This document shows positions 18,281 to 28,805 of a stretch of 59,915 bases of DNA, in pieces (the stretch's first letter is position 1; the number at the start of each line of letters is the position of its first letter). A program made the translations under genes and the position numbers. Source of the DNA: Pseudomonadota bacterium (GTDB lineage: Bacteria > Vulcanimicrobiota > Vulcanimicrobiia > Eremiobacterales > Eremiobacteraceae); NCBI GenBank assembly GCA_021325335.1, contig JAJPHJ010000010.1, forward strand, positions 1 through 59,915, read 5' to 3'. The notes below the pieces were generated by a model, which was given only the letters and a program-made list of their open reading frames with translations, had not been told where the DNA came from and did not search any database.

Positions 18281-20640
18281 TTATAGGTCACAATCAGCCG
18301 CAGCGAAGCGGGTTCGATGTGGAGCGCGTCGGTGGGCAAATCGCCGTAGATGGGATTGAGCGACGAATCTTGGCCGACCACGCCGCGGTACGGCACGCCC
18401 GCGCCGAAAATGGTGAAGGGACCAGCGGCGGCGTTGAAGAGGTTCGAACCCGATAGCGATAGATCGGTGTGCGATCCGATCGAGCGGCCGACGAGCGCAT
18501 CGACCATCGTGAAGGGCGGGAGGGAAAGCTCGTTGTTCCTGCCGCGGAAGATCGAGGCAGCCGATGCGTGCCAACCCATATGCTCCCAGTCGAGTTGCAG
18601 CGAGCCTTCCTGTTGAGGGATCCCCAAGAACTGCGCATTGTCGACCAGACTGCCGCCTGACGTCGGATTGGAAAACGCCGCGTTGAGATCTTTCGGGTAG
18701 GCGACGTTGATACCGTAACGAGCCGTCAAGAAGAGATGCTGCGGGGCGAACCGGCTCGCAAAGCGCATCTCGGTGCCTTCGTACACCGCATTGCCGACGT
18801 TGCTGTTATAGGAAAAGCACTGAGCGAAGGGATGTTGCGGCGTGTTGGTCGGGTTCGTGCAATCAGGTCCCGGCGGCGGCGCCGTGGCGTCGAGCGGATA
18901 GAAGATCTCGATCGGGTCGCGCAGATTCGTGCGATAGAGCGACACATCCAAGGTGGACGCGGATGAAAACTCGTGTGACCCGCCGAGCTCGAACAACGTC
19001 GCATGCTCGGGTTGTTCGCCCGGGTTCCCTTGGCCGTTGAAAACACCGTTCGCGTCTTGCGCCAACTGCGTTGCGGGGAAGAGGTAGCGCTCGACGAGCA
19101 GCGGCGCCCGGAAACCCGTACCGACCGAGAAGCGCAGCGATGTGCGAGCATCTGCGCTGTAAACCGCGCCAAAGCGCCCATCGAGGTTCGATCCGAACGA
19201 TGTATAGCGCGATTCGAAAAGGCCGCCATCAAGGCGCAGCTTGGGAGCAGGTTCGAAACCGCCACGCGCATAGTAGACCTCGACCGTCTGCCCGATCGTC
19301 GCTTGCGCAGGCCCGGCGCCGGGAGGCGACACGAAGCTCAAGTCCTCGTACCGCGTGTAGCCGCCGATCGCGAACTGAGAGGTCGCGAACACGCGCTGCC
19401 ATGCAAGCGCTGCGTTGTAGCGATGATCTTCGTGATTGACGCTGTACGGCGTGGAGTAGTTCTGCCCGTTGACGCTGATGCTGTTAACGCTCTCGGACGC
19501 TGAGGTCGTGAGCTCGCCTGCGCCGAGCGGCAGCCGTCCATCGAGCATATACGCGCGGATGACCTGCGCGAACGTCTGCGCGCCCGGACCGATGAACGAT
19601 CCGAACGTAGAATCGGCGGTGTTGCCGTCGATGCCGTTTTGCGAACTGCTCATATCGCGGTTATCGCCAAGCGTGAAGATCCGGGCTGTGAGATCGGCGT
19701 TTTGCGAAAAGTTCCAATTCACGTTCAACAGTCCGAGATGCGACGCGAGCGACGACCCGAGCGCCAGCGGAGAAGGCGGCGCAGGTGTCGTTTCAAGGGG
19801 TGTCGCCTGGAACAGCGGCACGGTCTGACTGACATAGCCACGCTCGTTTTGATCGTCGAGCGCAAGCGCATATCCCAATCGGTCCTGGGTCCCGGTTATA
19901 TTGAACCAAGCTTCGCTGCGACCGAACGAGCCTGCGGAGAGCGAAAGCGCGTAATGCGGCGTTTGGGTGGGACGAAGCGAAACAAAATCGATCGCGCCGC
20001 CAAACGTGTTGCTTCCCTCGGCGTCTTCCGGACCGAGTCCCTCCGTCACATCGACTGAGGAGAATGCAGCGACTGGAAAGCGCGATAGGTCGAGATCTCC
20101 CGTGTTGCCGTCATTGAGCAGTTGCCCGTCAAGCGTGTCCAAAGCTTCGGAAGGGTCAGGTCCGCGCAGCGAGACCACGGAGATGGCGCTGGCTGCGCCG
20201 CCGGTCGGACGTGAAAACGTCACCGATGGCACCGCCTCTAAAGCGTCCACCACGCGGGCATCGCCGAGACGCTCGAAATCGGAGCGCGTCAGGCTGGTGG
20301 AGGGGATCGTGCCTTCTATCGGCACGAGGCGGCCGTCGACCGTCACCGTGCCGAGCTGGCGCAGTTTGGGCGAATCGAGCGGCTCGAGCGCGATATCGAG
20401 CGAGAGGTCGCGATCGACGTCGAGCGCGATCGTGACCGGCGCGTAGCTACGCGCCGAGGCGCTCAGCACGTAGCGACCCGGCTGCGCGAAGATGGAGAAG
20501 TCCCCGTGCGCGCCGCTCACGGCCGACAGCGGGCTCGCGCCGCCTCGCAATTCGACGCGGACACCGGGCAGCGAACTGCCGGATTGCGCGTGGATCGTGC
20601 CAGCGATCGCGCAGCAGATCGCAAGAATCAAGGCGGGCAT
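18274..20640 (-). CDS. TonB-dependent receptor with N-terminal carboxypeptidase-regulatory-like domain and plug
   Basis: Signal peptide; LPGVRVELRGGASPLSAVSGAHGDFSIFAQPGRYVLSA; plug VVSLRGPDPSEALDTLDGQLLND; barrel to C-term. Confidence 0.88.
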   Translation of the reverse strand: MPALILAICCAIAGTIHAQSGSSLPGVRVELRGGASPLSAVSGAHGDFSIFAQPGRYVLSASARSYAPVTIALDVDRDLSLDIALEPLDSPKLRQLGTVTVDGRLVPIEGTIPSTSLTRSDFERLGDARVVDALEAVPSVTFSRPTGGAASAISVVSLRGPDPSEALDTLDGQLLNDGNTGDLDLSRFPVAAFSSVDVTEGLGPEDAEGSNTFGGAIDFVSLRPTQTPHYALSLSAGSFGRSEAWFNITGTQDRLGYALALDDQNERGYVSQTVPLFQATPLETTPAPPSPLALGSSLASHLGLLNVNWNFSQNADLTARIFTLGDNRDMSSSQNGIDGNTADSTFGSFIGPGAQTFAQVIRAYMLDGRLPLGAGELTTSASESVNSISVNGQNYSTPYSVNHEDHRYNAALAWQRVFATSQFAIGGYTRYEDLSFVSPPGAGPAQATIGQTVEVYYARGGFEPAPKLRLDGGLFESRYTSFGSNLDGRFGAVYSADARTSLRFSVGTGFRAPLLVERYLFPATQLAQDANGVFNGQGNPGEQPEHATLFELGGSHEFSSASTLDVSLYRTNLRDPIEIFYPLDATAPPPGPDCTNPTNTPQHPFAQCFSYNSNVGNAVYEGTEMRFASRFAPQHLFLTARYGINVAYPKDLNAAFSNPTSGGSLVDNAQFLGIPQQEGSLQLDWEHMGWHASAASIFRGRNNELSLPPFTMVDALVGRSIGSHTDLSLSGSNLFNAAAGPFTIFGAGVPYRGVVGQDSSLNPIYGDLPTDALHIEPASLRLIVTYKM

Positions 20641-20699
20641 GAGCCGCGTCTTTCGCTGAGGACTCGTCCATCCTTTTCAGGCGGCGACAGAAGGGACTT

Positions 20700-21464
20700 T
20701 CAGACCTTCAGGTTGACGCCGCGCTCGGTCAGGACGAACGCGATGACGAGAGCGCTCAGAGCAAGCGCGCTCACGATGAGCGCGTCGAGGACGAGATTCA
20801 CATCCACAGCCCCGGTGTAGGAACTACGAAACCCGTCAATCATGTAGAGCATCGGGTTGAAGAGCGACAACTTCCGCAAGAGCGGCGGCAGCAAGCCGAT
20901 GCTTGAAAAAACACCGCCGATGTAGGTGAGCGGCGTGATGATGAACGTGGTGAAGATGGCAAGATTATCCCAGGTCTTGCCGAGCAGGCCCGCGATCATG
21001 CCGACCGCGGAGAACAAGAGCGCCGTGACGAGCATGAAGAAGAAGTAGAGGAACAGGTCGTGCGGATGAGCGTGCACGAGCAGCAAGCCGATGAGCATGA
21101 CGAGATTGCCGATGACAAGACCGCGCAGCACCGAACCCGTCAAGAATCCGACGACGAGCTCGACGGAAGACAGCGGCGCGATGAGCAGCTCCTGGATTGA
21201 ATTCATGAACCGCTGCTGGAAGATCGAAGAGGCCGACTCGTCGTAGCTCGACGAGATGACGTTGAGCATGACGAGACCCGGGACCAAGAAGTCAACGTAT
21301 GGCACGCCGCCGAGCATCTTGATGCGCGAGCCGAGCGACAGCCCGAAGATGAAGAGGAACAAGAGCGTCGTGATGACCGGCGGCCAGATCACCTGGTTGA
21401 TGACCATGTAGGTGCGCTTGAGCTCGCGCCGGATGAGCGTGCCGAGCCCGACCCCGTTAACCAT
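20700..21464 (-). CDS. ABC-2 type transporter permease
   Basis: ELKRTYMVINQVIWPPVITTLLFLFIFGLSLG, multiple TMs; 8-bp overlap with ATPase gene. Confidence 0.88.
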   Translation of the reverse strand: MVNGVGLGTLIRRELKRTYMVINQVIWPPVITTLLFLFIFGLSLGSRIKMLGGVPYVDFLVPGLVMLNVISSSYDESASSIFQQRFMNSIQELLIAPLSSVELVVGFLTGSVLRGLVIGNLVMLIGLLLVHAHPHDLFLYFFFMLVTALLFSAVGMIAGLLGKTWDNLAIFTTFIITPLTYIGGVFSSIGLLPPLLRKLSLFNPMLYMIDGFRSSYTGAVDVNLVLDALIVSALALSALVIAFVLTERGVNLKV

Positions 21465-22212
21465 GGGTCCGCCGTCCGACGAGCTCCAAGAAGACCTCCT
21501 GCAGCGAACGGTCTGCGTGACGCGCCATGAGCGTGGACTTGTCTTCCAGCTCCACGAGCTTGCCGTGATTGACGATGCCGATCCGGTTGCACAGCGCCTC
21601 GACCTCCTCGAGATAGTGCGAGGTCATGAAGATGGTCATGCCGCCGGCGTTGATGGCCTTGAGAAAATCCCACAGCTCCAGCCGCAGCTCCACATCCATG
21701 CCGGCGGTCGGTTCGTCCAAGATGAGGAGCTGCGGTTCGTGGACGAGCGCGCGCGCTAAGGAAAGCCGGCGCTTCATACCCCCGGAGAGCTCGAGATACG
21801 TGGCGCGCCGCTTGTCGGTCAGCTCGAACTGGTCGAGCAGCGTTCGCGCACGCGGTTTCGCTCGAGCGACCGGGATCCCATAGTAGCCGGCCTGGTAGAT
21901 GAGGATCTCCTCGATCGTCAGATAGCGGTCGAAATTGAACTCCTGCGGCGACAGCCCGACGAGCGAGCGGGAACGCCGGTAATCCGAGATAACGTCGTGT
22001 CCGAAGATGCGGATGGTTCCGCCTTGGAAGGTCGCAAGCCCGACGATTGCGTTGATGGTGGTTGTCTTGCCGGCGCCGTTAGGCCCCAAGAAGCCGAAGA
22101 ACTCTCCGGGCGCGACGTCAAACGAGAGACCGTCCACAGCAGTGACGGTCTTATATCGTTTGACGAGCTGTTGGATGGAAACGGCGCTCGGAGCGCCGTC
22201 GGGCTGTTGCAA
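21457..22212 (-). CDS. ABC transporter ATP-binding protein
   Basis: GPNGAGKTTTINAIVGL, LSGGMKRRLSLARALVHEPQLLILDEPTAGMD. Confidence 0.95.
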   Translation of the reverse strand: MQQPDGAPSAVSIQQLVKRYKTVTAVDGLSFDVAPGEFFGFLGPNGAGKTTTINAIVGLATFQGGTIRIFGHDVISDYRRSRSLVGLSPQEFNFDRYLTIEEILIYQAGYYGIPVARAKPRARTLLDQFELTDKRRATYLELSGGMKRRLSLARALVHEPQLLILDEPTAGMDVELRLELWDFLKAINAGGMTIFMTSHYLEEVEALCNRIGIVNHGKLVELEDKSTLMARHADRSLQEVFLELVGRRTHG

Positions 22213-22572
22213 CTAGTAGTAGATCCCCATCATCATCTTGGCGTCTTCGCTCGCCATGGTGCGCGGGTCCCAGGGCGGCGTGAAGGTGAGGTCGACCTTG
22301 GCGTCGGTCACGCCCGGAATGGACATGAGCGCGGCGTGCACCGCGTTGATGAACATGCCTGCGACCGGGCAGCCGGGCGAGGTGAGGGTCATGGTGACGA
22401 AGACGGTCGATCCATCGATCTTCACATCGTAGATCAAACCGAGGCTCACCATGTCGATGCCGATCTCGGGATCCACGACGTTGCGCAACTCGGCGCGCAC
22501 GCGCTCCTCGGTCAGCGGTTCGGCGGGTGCCTGCGTCGCGCTCTGCGGGTCGGAGATCTCTTCGGGATTCAT
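22213..22572 (-). CDS. MIP18/DUF59 family protein (SufT/PaaD-like Fe-S assembly)
   Basis: LRNVVDPEIGIDMVSLGLIYDVKIDGSTVFVTMTLTSPGCPVAGMF. Confidence 0.88.
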   Translation of the reverse strand: MNPEEISDPQSATQAPAEPLTEERVRAELRNVVDPEIGIDMVSLGLIYDVKIDGSTVFVTMTLTSPGCPVAGMFINAVHAALMSIPGVTDAKVDLTFTPPWDPRTMASEDAKMMMGIYY

Positions 22573-22628
22573 ACTTTTAACGCTCTTATCGGCGGAGAAG
22601 AAAAACCCTCTCACGAAACCGGTGCGCC

Positions 22629-23474
22629 ATGATTCATGCGACTCGGCAATTGACGCTGGGCCACTCCCCCGATTCCGATGACGCCTTCATGTTCTACGGA
22701 CTTGCAAGCGGCCGCGTGCCGACGGGCATTCTTTCGTACGACCACATCTTGCAAGACATCCAGACGCTCAACGAGTGGGCGAAAGAAGGCAAGCTCGACA
22801 CGACGGCGATCTCCGTGCACGCGTACGCCTACGTCGCGCGGACCTATGCCATCCTCAATCATGGCGCGTCAATGGGAGGCCGTGATTACGGACCGATGGT
22901 CGTCGCCCGGCGACCAGTGGATGTCGGCAAGCTGCGCGGCGCCACGATCGCGGTGCCCGGACTCATGACGAGCGCATTTTTGGCCTTGCGCTTGCTGGTC
23001 GGTGAGTTCACGCCGCTCGTCATGCCGTTCGATATAATCATGGAAGCGGTCGCGCGCGGCGAGGTGGACTACGGCCTGCTCATCCACGAAGGTCAATTGA
23101 CGCACCAGTCGCTCGGCCTCGCTTCGATCGTCAACCTCGGATCGTGGTGGTTCGAAGAAACCAGTTTGCCGTTGCCGCTCGGCGTCAACGCGATCCGCCG
23201 CGATCTTCCGGACGAGATACAATCGCTCGCGTCACAGCATTTGCGGGCAAGCATCGAATACGGTTTGCAGCATCGCCCCGAGGCGCTCGCGTGGGCGCTG
23301 CGCTATGCGCGAGGCATGCGCTCGGAGACGGCCGACACGTTTGTGGGCATGTACGTGAACGAACGAACGCTCGACCTGGGCCCCGACGGCCGCGCGAGCA
23401 TCGAGCTCTTCCTACGGCGTGCGCAAGACGCCGGGCTCATCCCCGCGCTTCCACCGATCGACTTCGTCATGTAG
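22629..23474 (+). CDS. mqnD: 1,4-dihydroxy-6-naphthoate synthase-like protein (futalosine pathway)
   Basis: LGHSPDSDDAFMFYGLASG, IAVPGLMTSAFLALRLL, VDYGLLIHEGQLTHQSLGL, LPLPLGVNAIRRDL. Confidence 0.82.
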   Translation: MIHATRQLTLGHSPDSDDAFMFYGLASGRVPTGILSYDHILQDIQTLNEWAKEGKLDTTAISVHAYAYVARTYAILNHGASMGGRDYGPMVVARRPVDVGKLRGATIAVPGLMTSAFLALRLLVGEFTPLVMPFDIIMEAVARGEVDYGLLIHEGQLTHQSLGLASIVNLGSWWFEETSLPLPLGVNAIRRDLPDEIQSLASQHLRASIEYGLQHRPEALAWALRYARGMRSETADTFVGMYVNERTLDLGPDGRASIELFLRRAQDAGLIPALPPIDFVM

Positions 23475-23511
23475 CGGGCTTCGTCATGTAGTGGGCGACC
23501 GAAGGTCGCCC
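23462..23511 (+). repeat. GTAG-headed palindromic repeat with duplicated 17-bp head
   Basis: cttcgtcatgtagcggg/cttcgtcatgtagtggg tandem, then gggcgacc-gaa-ggtcgccc; between convergent genes. Confidence 0.65.
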
Positions 23512-23515
23512 TTTC

Positions 23516-24706
23516 TTACACGCGCTCCACGATCATCGCGGTGCCGCCGCCCGTGCCGTGGCAGAGCGCTGCGAGGCCACGTTTGCCAGCCCGTTCCGCA
23601 AGCGCGTTGAGCAACGTGATGACGAGGCGCGCGCCCGTCGCGCCGATGGGGTGGCCGAGCGCGATCGCGCCGCCGTACACGTTGAGACGTTCGCGCGTCA
23701 CGCCAAGCTGGCGTTCGAACAAAAGCGTGCTCAGCGCGAAGGCTTCGTTGTTCTCGAACAAATCGATGTCGCTGAGCTGCAAGCCGCAGCGCGCAAGCAC
23801 CTTGCGGGCGGCAGGGATCGGCGCTTCAGGAAAGCGCCAGGTCGCGCCCGCGGCCCAAGCGCTGCCGAGGATTTTGGCGATGGGTTTGAGACCGCGCTCC
23901 TTGACCGCGCGAGGGCTTGCGAGGACGAGCGCGGCAGCTCCATCAGAGATCTGGCTTGAATTGCCGGCCGTGAGCAACGAACCGCCGGCGACGGAAGCCC
24001 GCAACTTCGCCAGGACTTCAAGAGTCGTGTCGGGCCGGATGCCTTCGTCACGATCGATCTTCTCAACGCCTTTTTTCGTCTCGATCTCGATCGGAACGAT
24101 CTCGCGCGCGAACGCACCCGTCTGCGTGGCTTGCGCGGCGCGCTCGTGGGAGAGGGCCGCGACCGCGTCGAGATCGGTGCGCGTGACGCCGTATTCCGAG
24201 GCGAGCCGTTCGGTCTCGTCTCCCATGCCTTCGTGCGTCACGGGATCGGTCAAGCCATCGTGCGCCATCACGTCCACGAGGTTCTCGGGAGCGCCGGCGA
24301 GCGAGCGCAGACCCCATCGCGCTCGCGATGAAAGCACGAAGCCTGCCTGCGACATCGATTCGAACCCACCGGCGAGGACGAGGTCGGCCTCCTGGGAGGT
24401 GATGGCGTGAGCCGCGGTCGCAAGACTCATCATCGCGGACGAACAAACCATGTCGATCGCAAAGCCGTCGACCGTATCGGGAACGCCGGCTGCCAGAGCG
24501 GCTTGGCGCGGGACCAGTTGGCCCCAGCCCGCGCGCAAGACGTTGCCGAAGATGTAGAGGTCGAGGTCGCCGCCCGCCACGCCGGCGCGCTCTAATGCCG
24601 CCTCCATCGCACGCGCCCCTAGCGAGATGGGCGTGAGACTTGCGAGTGCGCCGCCGAACTTGCCGATCGGCGTGCGCACGCCCGAGACGATGAAGACGTC
24701 CTGCAT
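23516..24706 (-). CDS. Thiolase (acetyl-CoA C-acyltransferase)
   Basis: VCSSAMMSLATAAHAI active-site Cys region; GGAIALGHPIGATGARL; ALCHGTGGGTAMIVERV. Confidence 0.95.
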   Translation of the reverse strand: MQDVFIVSGVRTPIGKFGGALASLTPISLGARAMEAALERAGVAGGDLDLYIFGNVLRAGWGQLVPRQAALAAGVPDTVDGFAIDMVCSSAMMSLATAAHAITSQEADLVLAGGFESMSQAGFVLSSRARWGLRSLAGAPENLVDVMAHDGLTDPVTHEGMGDETERLASEYGVTRTDLDAVAALSHERAAQATQTGAFAREIVPIEIETKKGVEKIDRDEGIRPDTTLEVLAKLRASVAGGSLLTAGNSSQISDGAAALVLASPRAVKERGLKPIAKILGSAWAAGATWRFPEAPIPAARKVLARCGLQLSDIDLFENNEAFALSTLLFERQLGVTRERLNVYGGAIALGHPIGATGARLVITLLNALAERAGKRGLAALCHGTGGGTAMIVERV

Positions 24707-24721
24707 CAGACGACGGATCGC

Positions 24722-25090
24722 TTAGTGGACCACGACCGAGTTTGCGATCCAGGCTCCGTTGCGAACCACGCCGCTCGTGCTGATCTTGCTGCCGCGGCGG
24801 ATGTCCGAGATGCTGCCTGCCTGACCGTGGATTTCGATCGCGGTCGTCGGCGTGATCAGTATCTGCAGGCGGCGACCATCGCTGTCCAAGGTGAGAGTAT
24901 TGCTCACGTAACTCACCGCAGTGACCACGCCGTTCGCCTCGAAGCGCTTGTTCGCGTCGGCGAGAAACTGGATCTGCGTGGCGCCCGCAGATACGGCGTC
25001 GACCGGGCGGGCCAGCGCACAACACAGGATGGTCGCCACAACGGCGACGATTGCCCATCCGGCAGCCCATGCGGGTCTGTGCGTCTGCAT
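24722..25090 (-). CDS. Secreted DUF5666-like small protein
   Basis: N-terminal hydrophobic segment; FEANGVVTAVSYVSNTLTLDSDGRRLQILITPTTAIEIHG. Confidence 0.45.
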   Translation of the reverse strand: MQTHRPAWAAGWAIVAVVATILCCALARPVDAVSAGATQIQFLADANKRFEANGVVTAVSYVSNTLTLDSDGRRLQILITPTTAIEIHGQAGSISDIRRGSKISTSGVVRNGAWIANSVVVH

Positions 25091-25193
25091 GTCACTCGGG
25101 TAACGCTTCCCACCGGCGTTTTGTTTCGCCTGCACGGACAGCTCGGCGACGTGTGACGAGGCGCGCGCAGACACTCGCGCGAACGCGCCTCGT

Positions 25194-26042
25194 ATGGATG
25201 TGGCGCAGATAGCGCGGCGCGCACTGGGTGCTACGGGCGTCGATGTGACGGTGTTCGGTCTGGGTGGTGAAGGCGTCTTGCGAACCTTCGGTCACGACGC
25301 GTCGGCTCGCGACGTCATCGACGCGGCGCTCGATGAAGGCGTGACCTATTTCGATTCCGCGCGCGCGTACGCCGGAAGCGAAGAGTACTACGGCGCCACC
25401 CTCGGCGCCGCTCGCGACCGGATCTTCCTCACATCGAAGTCGCACGATCGGACGCGGCGCGGTGCCCTCGCCATGCTCGATCAGACGCTCGCAAACATGC
25501 GCACCGATCGCTTGGACCTTTGGCAGTTGCACGATCTGCGCACTTGGGGCGAGCTCGACGAAGTCTCGGCACCGGGGGGAGCGTACGAAGCGTTCGTCGA
25601 GGCCAAGCGTGCGGGCAAGACCCGCTTCATCGGACTGACCGGTCATCACGATCCAGCCGTGTTGTCTGCGGCGGTCGAACGGTTGCGCTTCGACACGCTG
25701 CTCATCCCGATCAACCCGTGCGAGCCGCGGGGCCGCGCCTTCGCCGCGACCACGGGTGCGCTCGCGCGCGAGCGCGAGATTGGTGTCATCGGCATGAAGG
25801 TCTTCTCCCGCGGCCTGCTGCGCAACTTCCAGGGCGCACCGAGCGCTCGAGAGCTCATGGACTACGCGCTCAGTCAGCCTGTGGACGTCGTGATCATCGG
25901 TTGCGACGACGTCGCGCAGGTGCGCGAAAACGCTGCCGCCGCGCGCGTATTCGAGCCGATGCCGCTGGAACGGCAACGCGCGCTGGAAGAGAGGCTGCGG
26001 CCTCTCGCGTCTGACGCGCTCTACTACCGCGGCAGCATCTGA
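25194..26042 (+). CDS. Aldo/keto reductase family protein
   Basis: YFDSARAYAGSEEYYGATLG, IFLTSKSHDRTRRGALAMLDQTLANMRTDRLDLWQLHDL. Confidence 0.9.
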   Translation: MDVAQIARRALGATGVDVTVFGLGGEGVLRTFGHDASARDVIDAALDEGVTYFDSARAYAGSEEYYGATLGAARDRIFLTSKSHDRTRRGALAMLDQTLANMRTDRLDLWQLHDLRTWGELDEVSAPGGAYEAFVEAKRAGKTRFIGLTGHHDPAVLSAAVERLRFDTLLIPINPCEPRGRAFAATTGALAREREIGVIGMKVFSRGLLRNFQGAPSARELMDYALSQPVDVVIIGCDDVAQVRENAAAARVFEPMPLERQRALEERLRPLASDALYYRGSI

Positions 26043-26061
26043 TCGGGGCGGCGATCGCCTC

Positions 26062-28725
26062 TTATTGGGGAGGCGGTCCTTGCGTTATCTGGGCGAAGCC
26101 GTCCGGCCGGATCCACTTGCCGAACGCGCTTTGCACCTGGGCGGCGGTCACCGCGATGTACTTCGCGGCCGCGAGCTCGAGCTCGTTGAGCGGAAGACCG
26201 GCGACCGTTCTCGCGAGCAGCCCTCGCGCGATCGAATCCTCGCTCGACTCGCGCAGCGGGATCTCATGGAGCAAGAGCGCCTTTGCGAGCGTGAGTTCGC
26301 CCGCGGAGACGGGCGTCGTCTGCATGTCTTTGAGATCGCGCACGATGATATCGCGCACCTTACCGACGTTGCGCGCGTCGCACCCGTACGACACCGAATA
26401 CAGAGACCGTAGCTTTCCGACGTTGAGATCGTTGCTCACCTCATAGGCCAATCCCGCCTGCTCGCGGATGTCGCGGTACAAACGCGTCGCATAAAATCCG
26501 CCTCCCAGCACGTGATCGCCCACGACGAGCGCGTAATAGTCTGGATCCGAGCGCTTCACGGAGACCGTCTCGGCCAGCGTCACGCTGTCCTGGCTACGCG
26601 CCGCGTTCGGCACGTCGACCGCTGCCGCCGCGTTATCGGGCACGCTCGGCAGATCGGTGTCGGGTTTCGGACCGGTGGCAGCCCAACCGCTAAACCATTT
26701 CTGCACTGACGCTTGGGCCTGCGCGGGAGTCACATCGCCGATGATGACGATCGTGGTGAGATCGGGTCGGAACACCGAGGCGTAGTAATCCTTCACGTCC
26801 TGCAGCGAGAGCGCTTGGACGGTATCGGGTGTGGCCTCGCGCTGGGTCGGATCGCCTTTGGGATAGAGCGCGCTCTCGAGCGCGCGACTGGTGAGATAGT
26901 CGGGCGTCTGCATCTCACCGCGCAGCTGATAGGCGAGCTGCGAGCGCACGATCGTGAAGTTCGCGGGTGGCAGCGCCGGATGCAACTCGTTGTCTGCAAG
27001 CAGCTGCATGCCGCGGTCGAAATCGGTCGAAAGCACCGAAAGCGAAAAATTGGAGCCCGCGTTTTCGGATGCCGAGATGTCGTCGAGCGCGCGGGCGAAC
27101 GCGACCCGGTCGAGACTCGTGGTGCCGAAGGAGAAGAGACCGTCGAGCAGGTCGGAGACGCCCTCTTTGCCTTGCGGTGTTTGCAGATCGGGATTTGACT
27201 TGACGCTCCCGACCACGGTGACGGTCGGCGTGACGCGCTCGGTCTGGACGATGAGCCGCAAACCGTTCGGCAAGACGGTCGAACTCGGATTGATGCTGGA
27301 CTGCGGCACGTTCAGCGACGAAAGCGCGCTTGTGGCCCAGTCCGGCGTCGCCGCTGCCGCATTTTGGGTCGGCGCGAACGATTCGGCGCCTCCGTAGCCG
27401 CGGCTCGTGACGGGTGCGCCGGAAGCGCGCGGGGTGAGCACGCCTTCGATCGCCGTGCGGTTGACAAGGTAGGTGCGCGCGACGCGGTCGACGTCTGCCT
27501 TCGTCACCTTGCCGATCGCTGCGACGTCATCGTCGGGGGACGACGCCCCTTCGATCGCCAGCGCTTGAGACCACGCGTCGGCAAGTCCGGAGATGGAATT
27601 CTTGCTGAACTCGGCTTGCGCGATGAGCTGTCGTTTGGACGCGTCGACCAGATCCTGCGGCACGCCGTTCTTCACGTAGTTCGCGATCACGCCTTCGACC
27701 AAATGCAACACCGTCAATGGGTTGCCGCCCTGCGTCGCTCCATAAACCATGGCGGAGCCCGTTTCGGGCATGGTGCTTCCCGGGAAGAACCCGGCGCCGA
27801 GCGCCTGCCCGGAGACGACGAGGCCGGCGAGCGCCGCGCGTTGGTTGCCGAGCGCATCGCTCAACACTTCGCTGGCCGCATAGTCGCGGCTGCGATAGCC
27901 GGGGAAGCGATATGCGGCGAGCACGATCGGCACCGAGAAATCTGAGGTCAGCGCGATGCGTGCCGGCTTGAGCGGTCCCGGCTTCACCGGCGTCCGCGCC
28001 GGCAGTTGCGCTCTCGGGATCGCGCCGAAGTACTGCTGGACCTGCGCGAGCGCGGCCTGGGGATCCACATCGCCCGTGATGACGAGGATCGCGTTGTTGG
28101 GGTGGTACCAGGCGTCGTAAAAGCTCTTGATCATGGCGGCGCTCGTCGCCTGGAACGATGGCCGCGTACCGAGCGCGTCGTGCGCGTACGGCGTGCTTGC
28201 GAACATGTCGGCGCGCGCGGCCGAGAGGAACTTGTAAAACGGCGCGGAGAGATCGCGCGAGACTTCTTGCTCGATGGCGCCGCGTTCTTGCTCCCAATCC
28301 GCTTGGGTGTCGAGCACCCCCCGCATGCGGATGGACTCGACGCGCAACACGATCCCGAGATCGTCGGACGGCACGGAAGACACGAATTGCGTCACCGTGT
28401 CCTGGGTCTGCGCATCAACGTCACCGCCCATCGAGGCGTTGATGTTGGCGAGCTGTCCGGTCGAAAGCCCTGCGCTACTCCGGAACATCATGTGCTCTTG
28501 CGCATGCGCCATTCCCGGAAAACCGGCCGGCGCCTCGGCCGATCCGGTGAGGTAATTCAGATCGACCGCCACCACGGGCGCGAGCGGGTCGCGCACGATC
28601 ACGACGCGCAGGCCATTGGAAAGCGTGTTCTGCAGCACGTCCGGCGCCGGCACGGACGCGCTCGCGCCGGATGCCCGTAAAAGAACCGCCGCCACGACGG
28701 CGACGGCGCACAACCACAATCGCAT
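26062..28725 (-). CDS. M16 family zinc peptidase (two M16 halves), secreted
   Basis: Signal peptide MRLWLCAVAVVAAVLL; inverzincin motif HAQEHMMF; second-half M16 core. Confidence 0.92.
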   Translation of the reverse strand: MRLWLCAVAVVAAVLLRASGASASVPAPDVLQNTLSNGLRVVIVRDPLAPVVAVDLNYLTGSAEAPAGFPGMAHAQEHMMFRSSAGLSTGQLANINASMGGDVDAQTQDTVTQFVSSVPSDDLGIVLRVESIRMRGVLDTQADWEQERGAIEQEVSRDLSAPFYKFLSAARADMFASTPYAHDALGTRPSFQATSAAMIKSFYDAWYHPNNAILVITGDVDPQAALAQVQQYFGAIPRAQLPARTPVKPGPLKPARIALTSDFSVPIVLAAYRFPGYRSRDYAASEVLSDALGNQRAALAGLVVSGQALGAGFFPGSTMPETGSAMVYGATQGGNPLTVLHLVEGVIANYVKNGVPQDLVDASKRQLIAQAEFSKNSISGLADAWSQALAIEGASSPDDDVAAIGKVTKADVDRVARTYLVNRTAIEGVLTPRASGAPVTSRGYGGAESFAPTQNAAAATPDWATSALSSLNVPQSSINPSSTVLPNGLRLIVQTERVTPTVTVVGSVKSNPDLQTPQGKEGVSDLLDGLFSFGTTSLDRVAFARALDDISASENAGSNFSLSVLSTDFDRGMQLLADNELHPALPPANFTIVRSQLAYQLRGEMQTPDYLTSRALESALYPKGDPTQREATPDTVQALSLQDVKDYYASVFRPDLTTIVIIGDVTPAQAQASVQKWFSGWAATGPKPDTDLPSVPDNAAAAVDVPNAARSQDSVTLAETVSVKRSDPDYYALVVGDHVLGGGFYATRLYRDIREQAGLAYEVSNDLNVGKLRSLYSVSYGCDARNVGKVRDIIVRDLKDMQTTPVSAGELTLAKALLLHEIPLRESSEDSIARGLLARTVAGLPLNELELAAAKYIAVTAAQVQSAFGKWIRPDGFAQITQGPPPQ

Positions 28726-28805
28726 CAGACGATTTTCCGCCAGCCCTCCCGCCCGACCTCCAACCGCGCAAAGGTGCGCGTGCCGGTCGCGCGGTAGCCC
28801 GGTTT

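Noticed and set aside
23493-23511. Palindrome read only as a Rho-independent terminator
   Set aside because: A T-rich tract follows (ctttctta), so terminator function is possible, but the shared ATGTAG head and matching palindromes elsewhere indicate a repeat family; both may be true.
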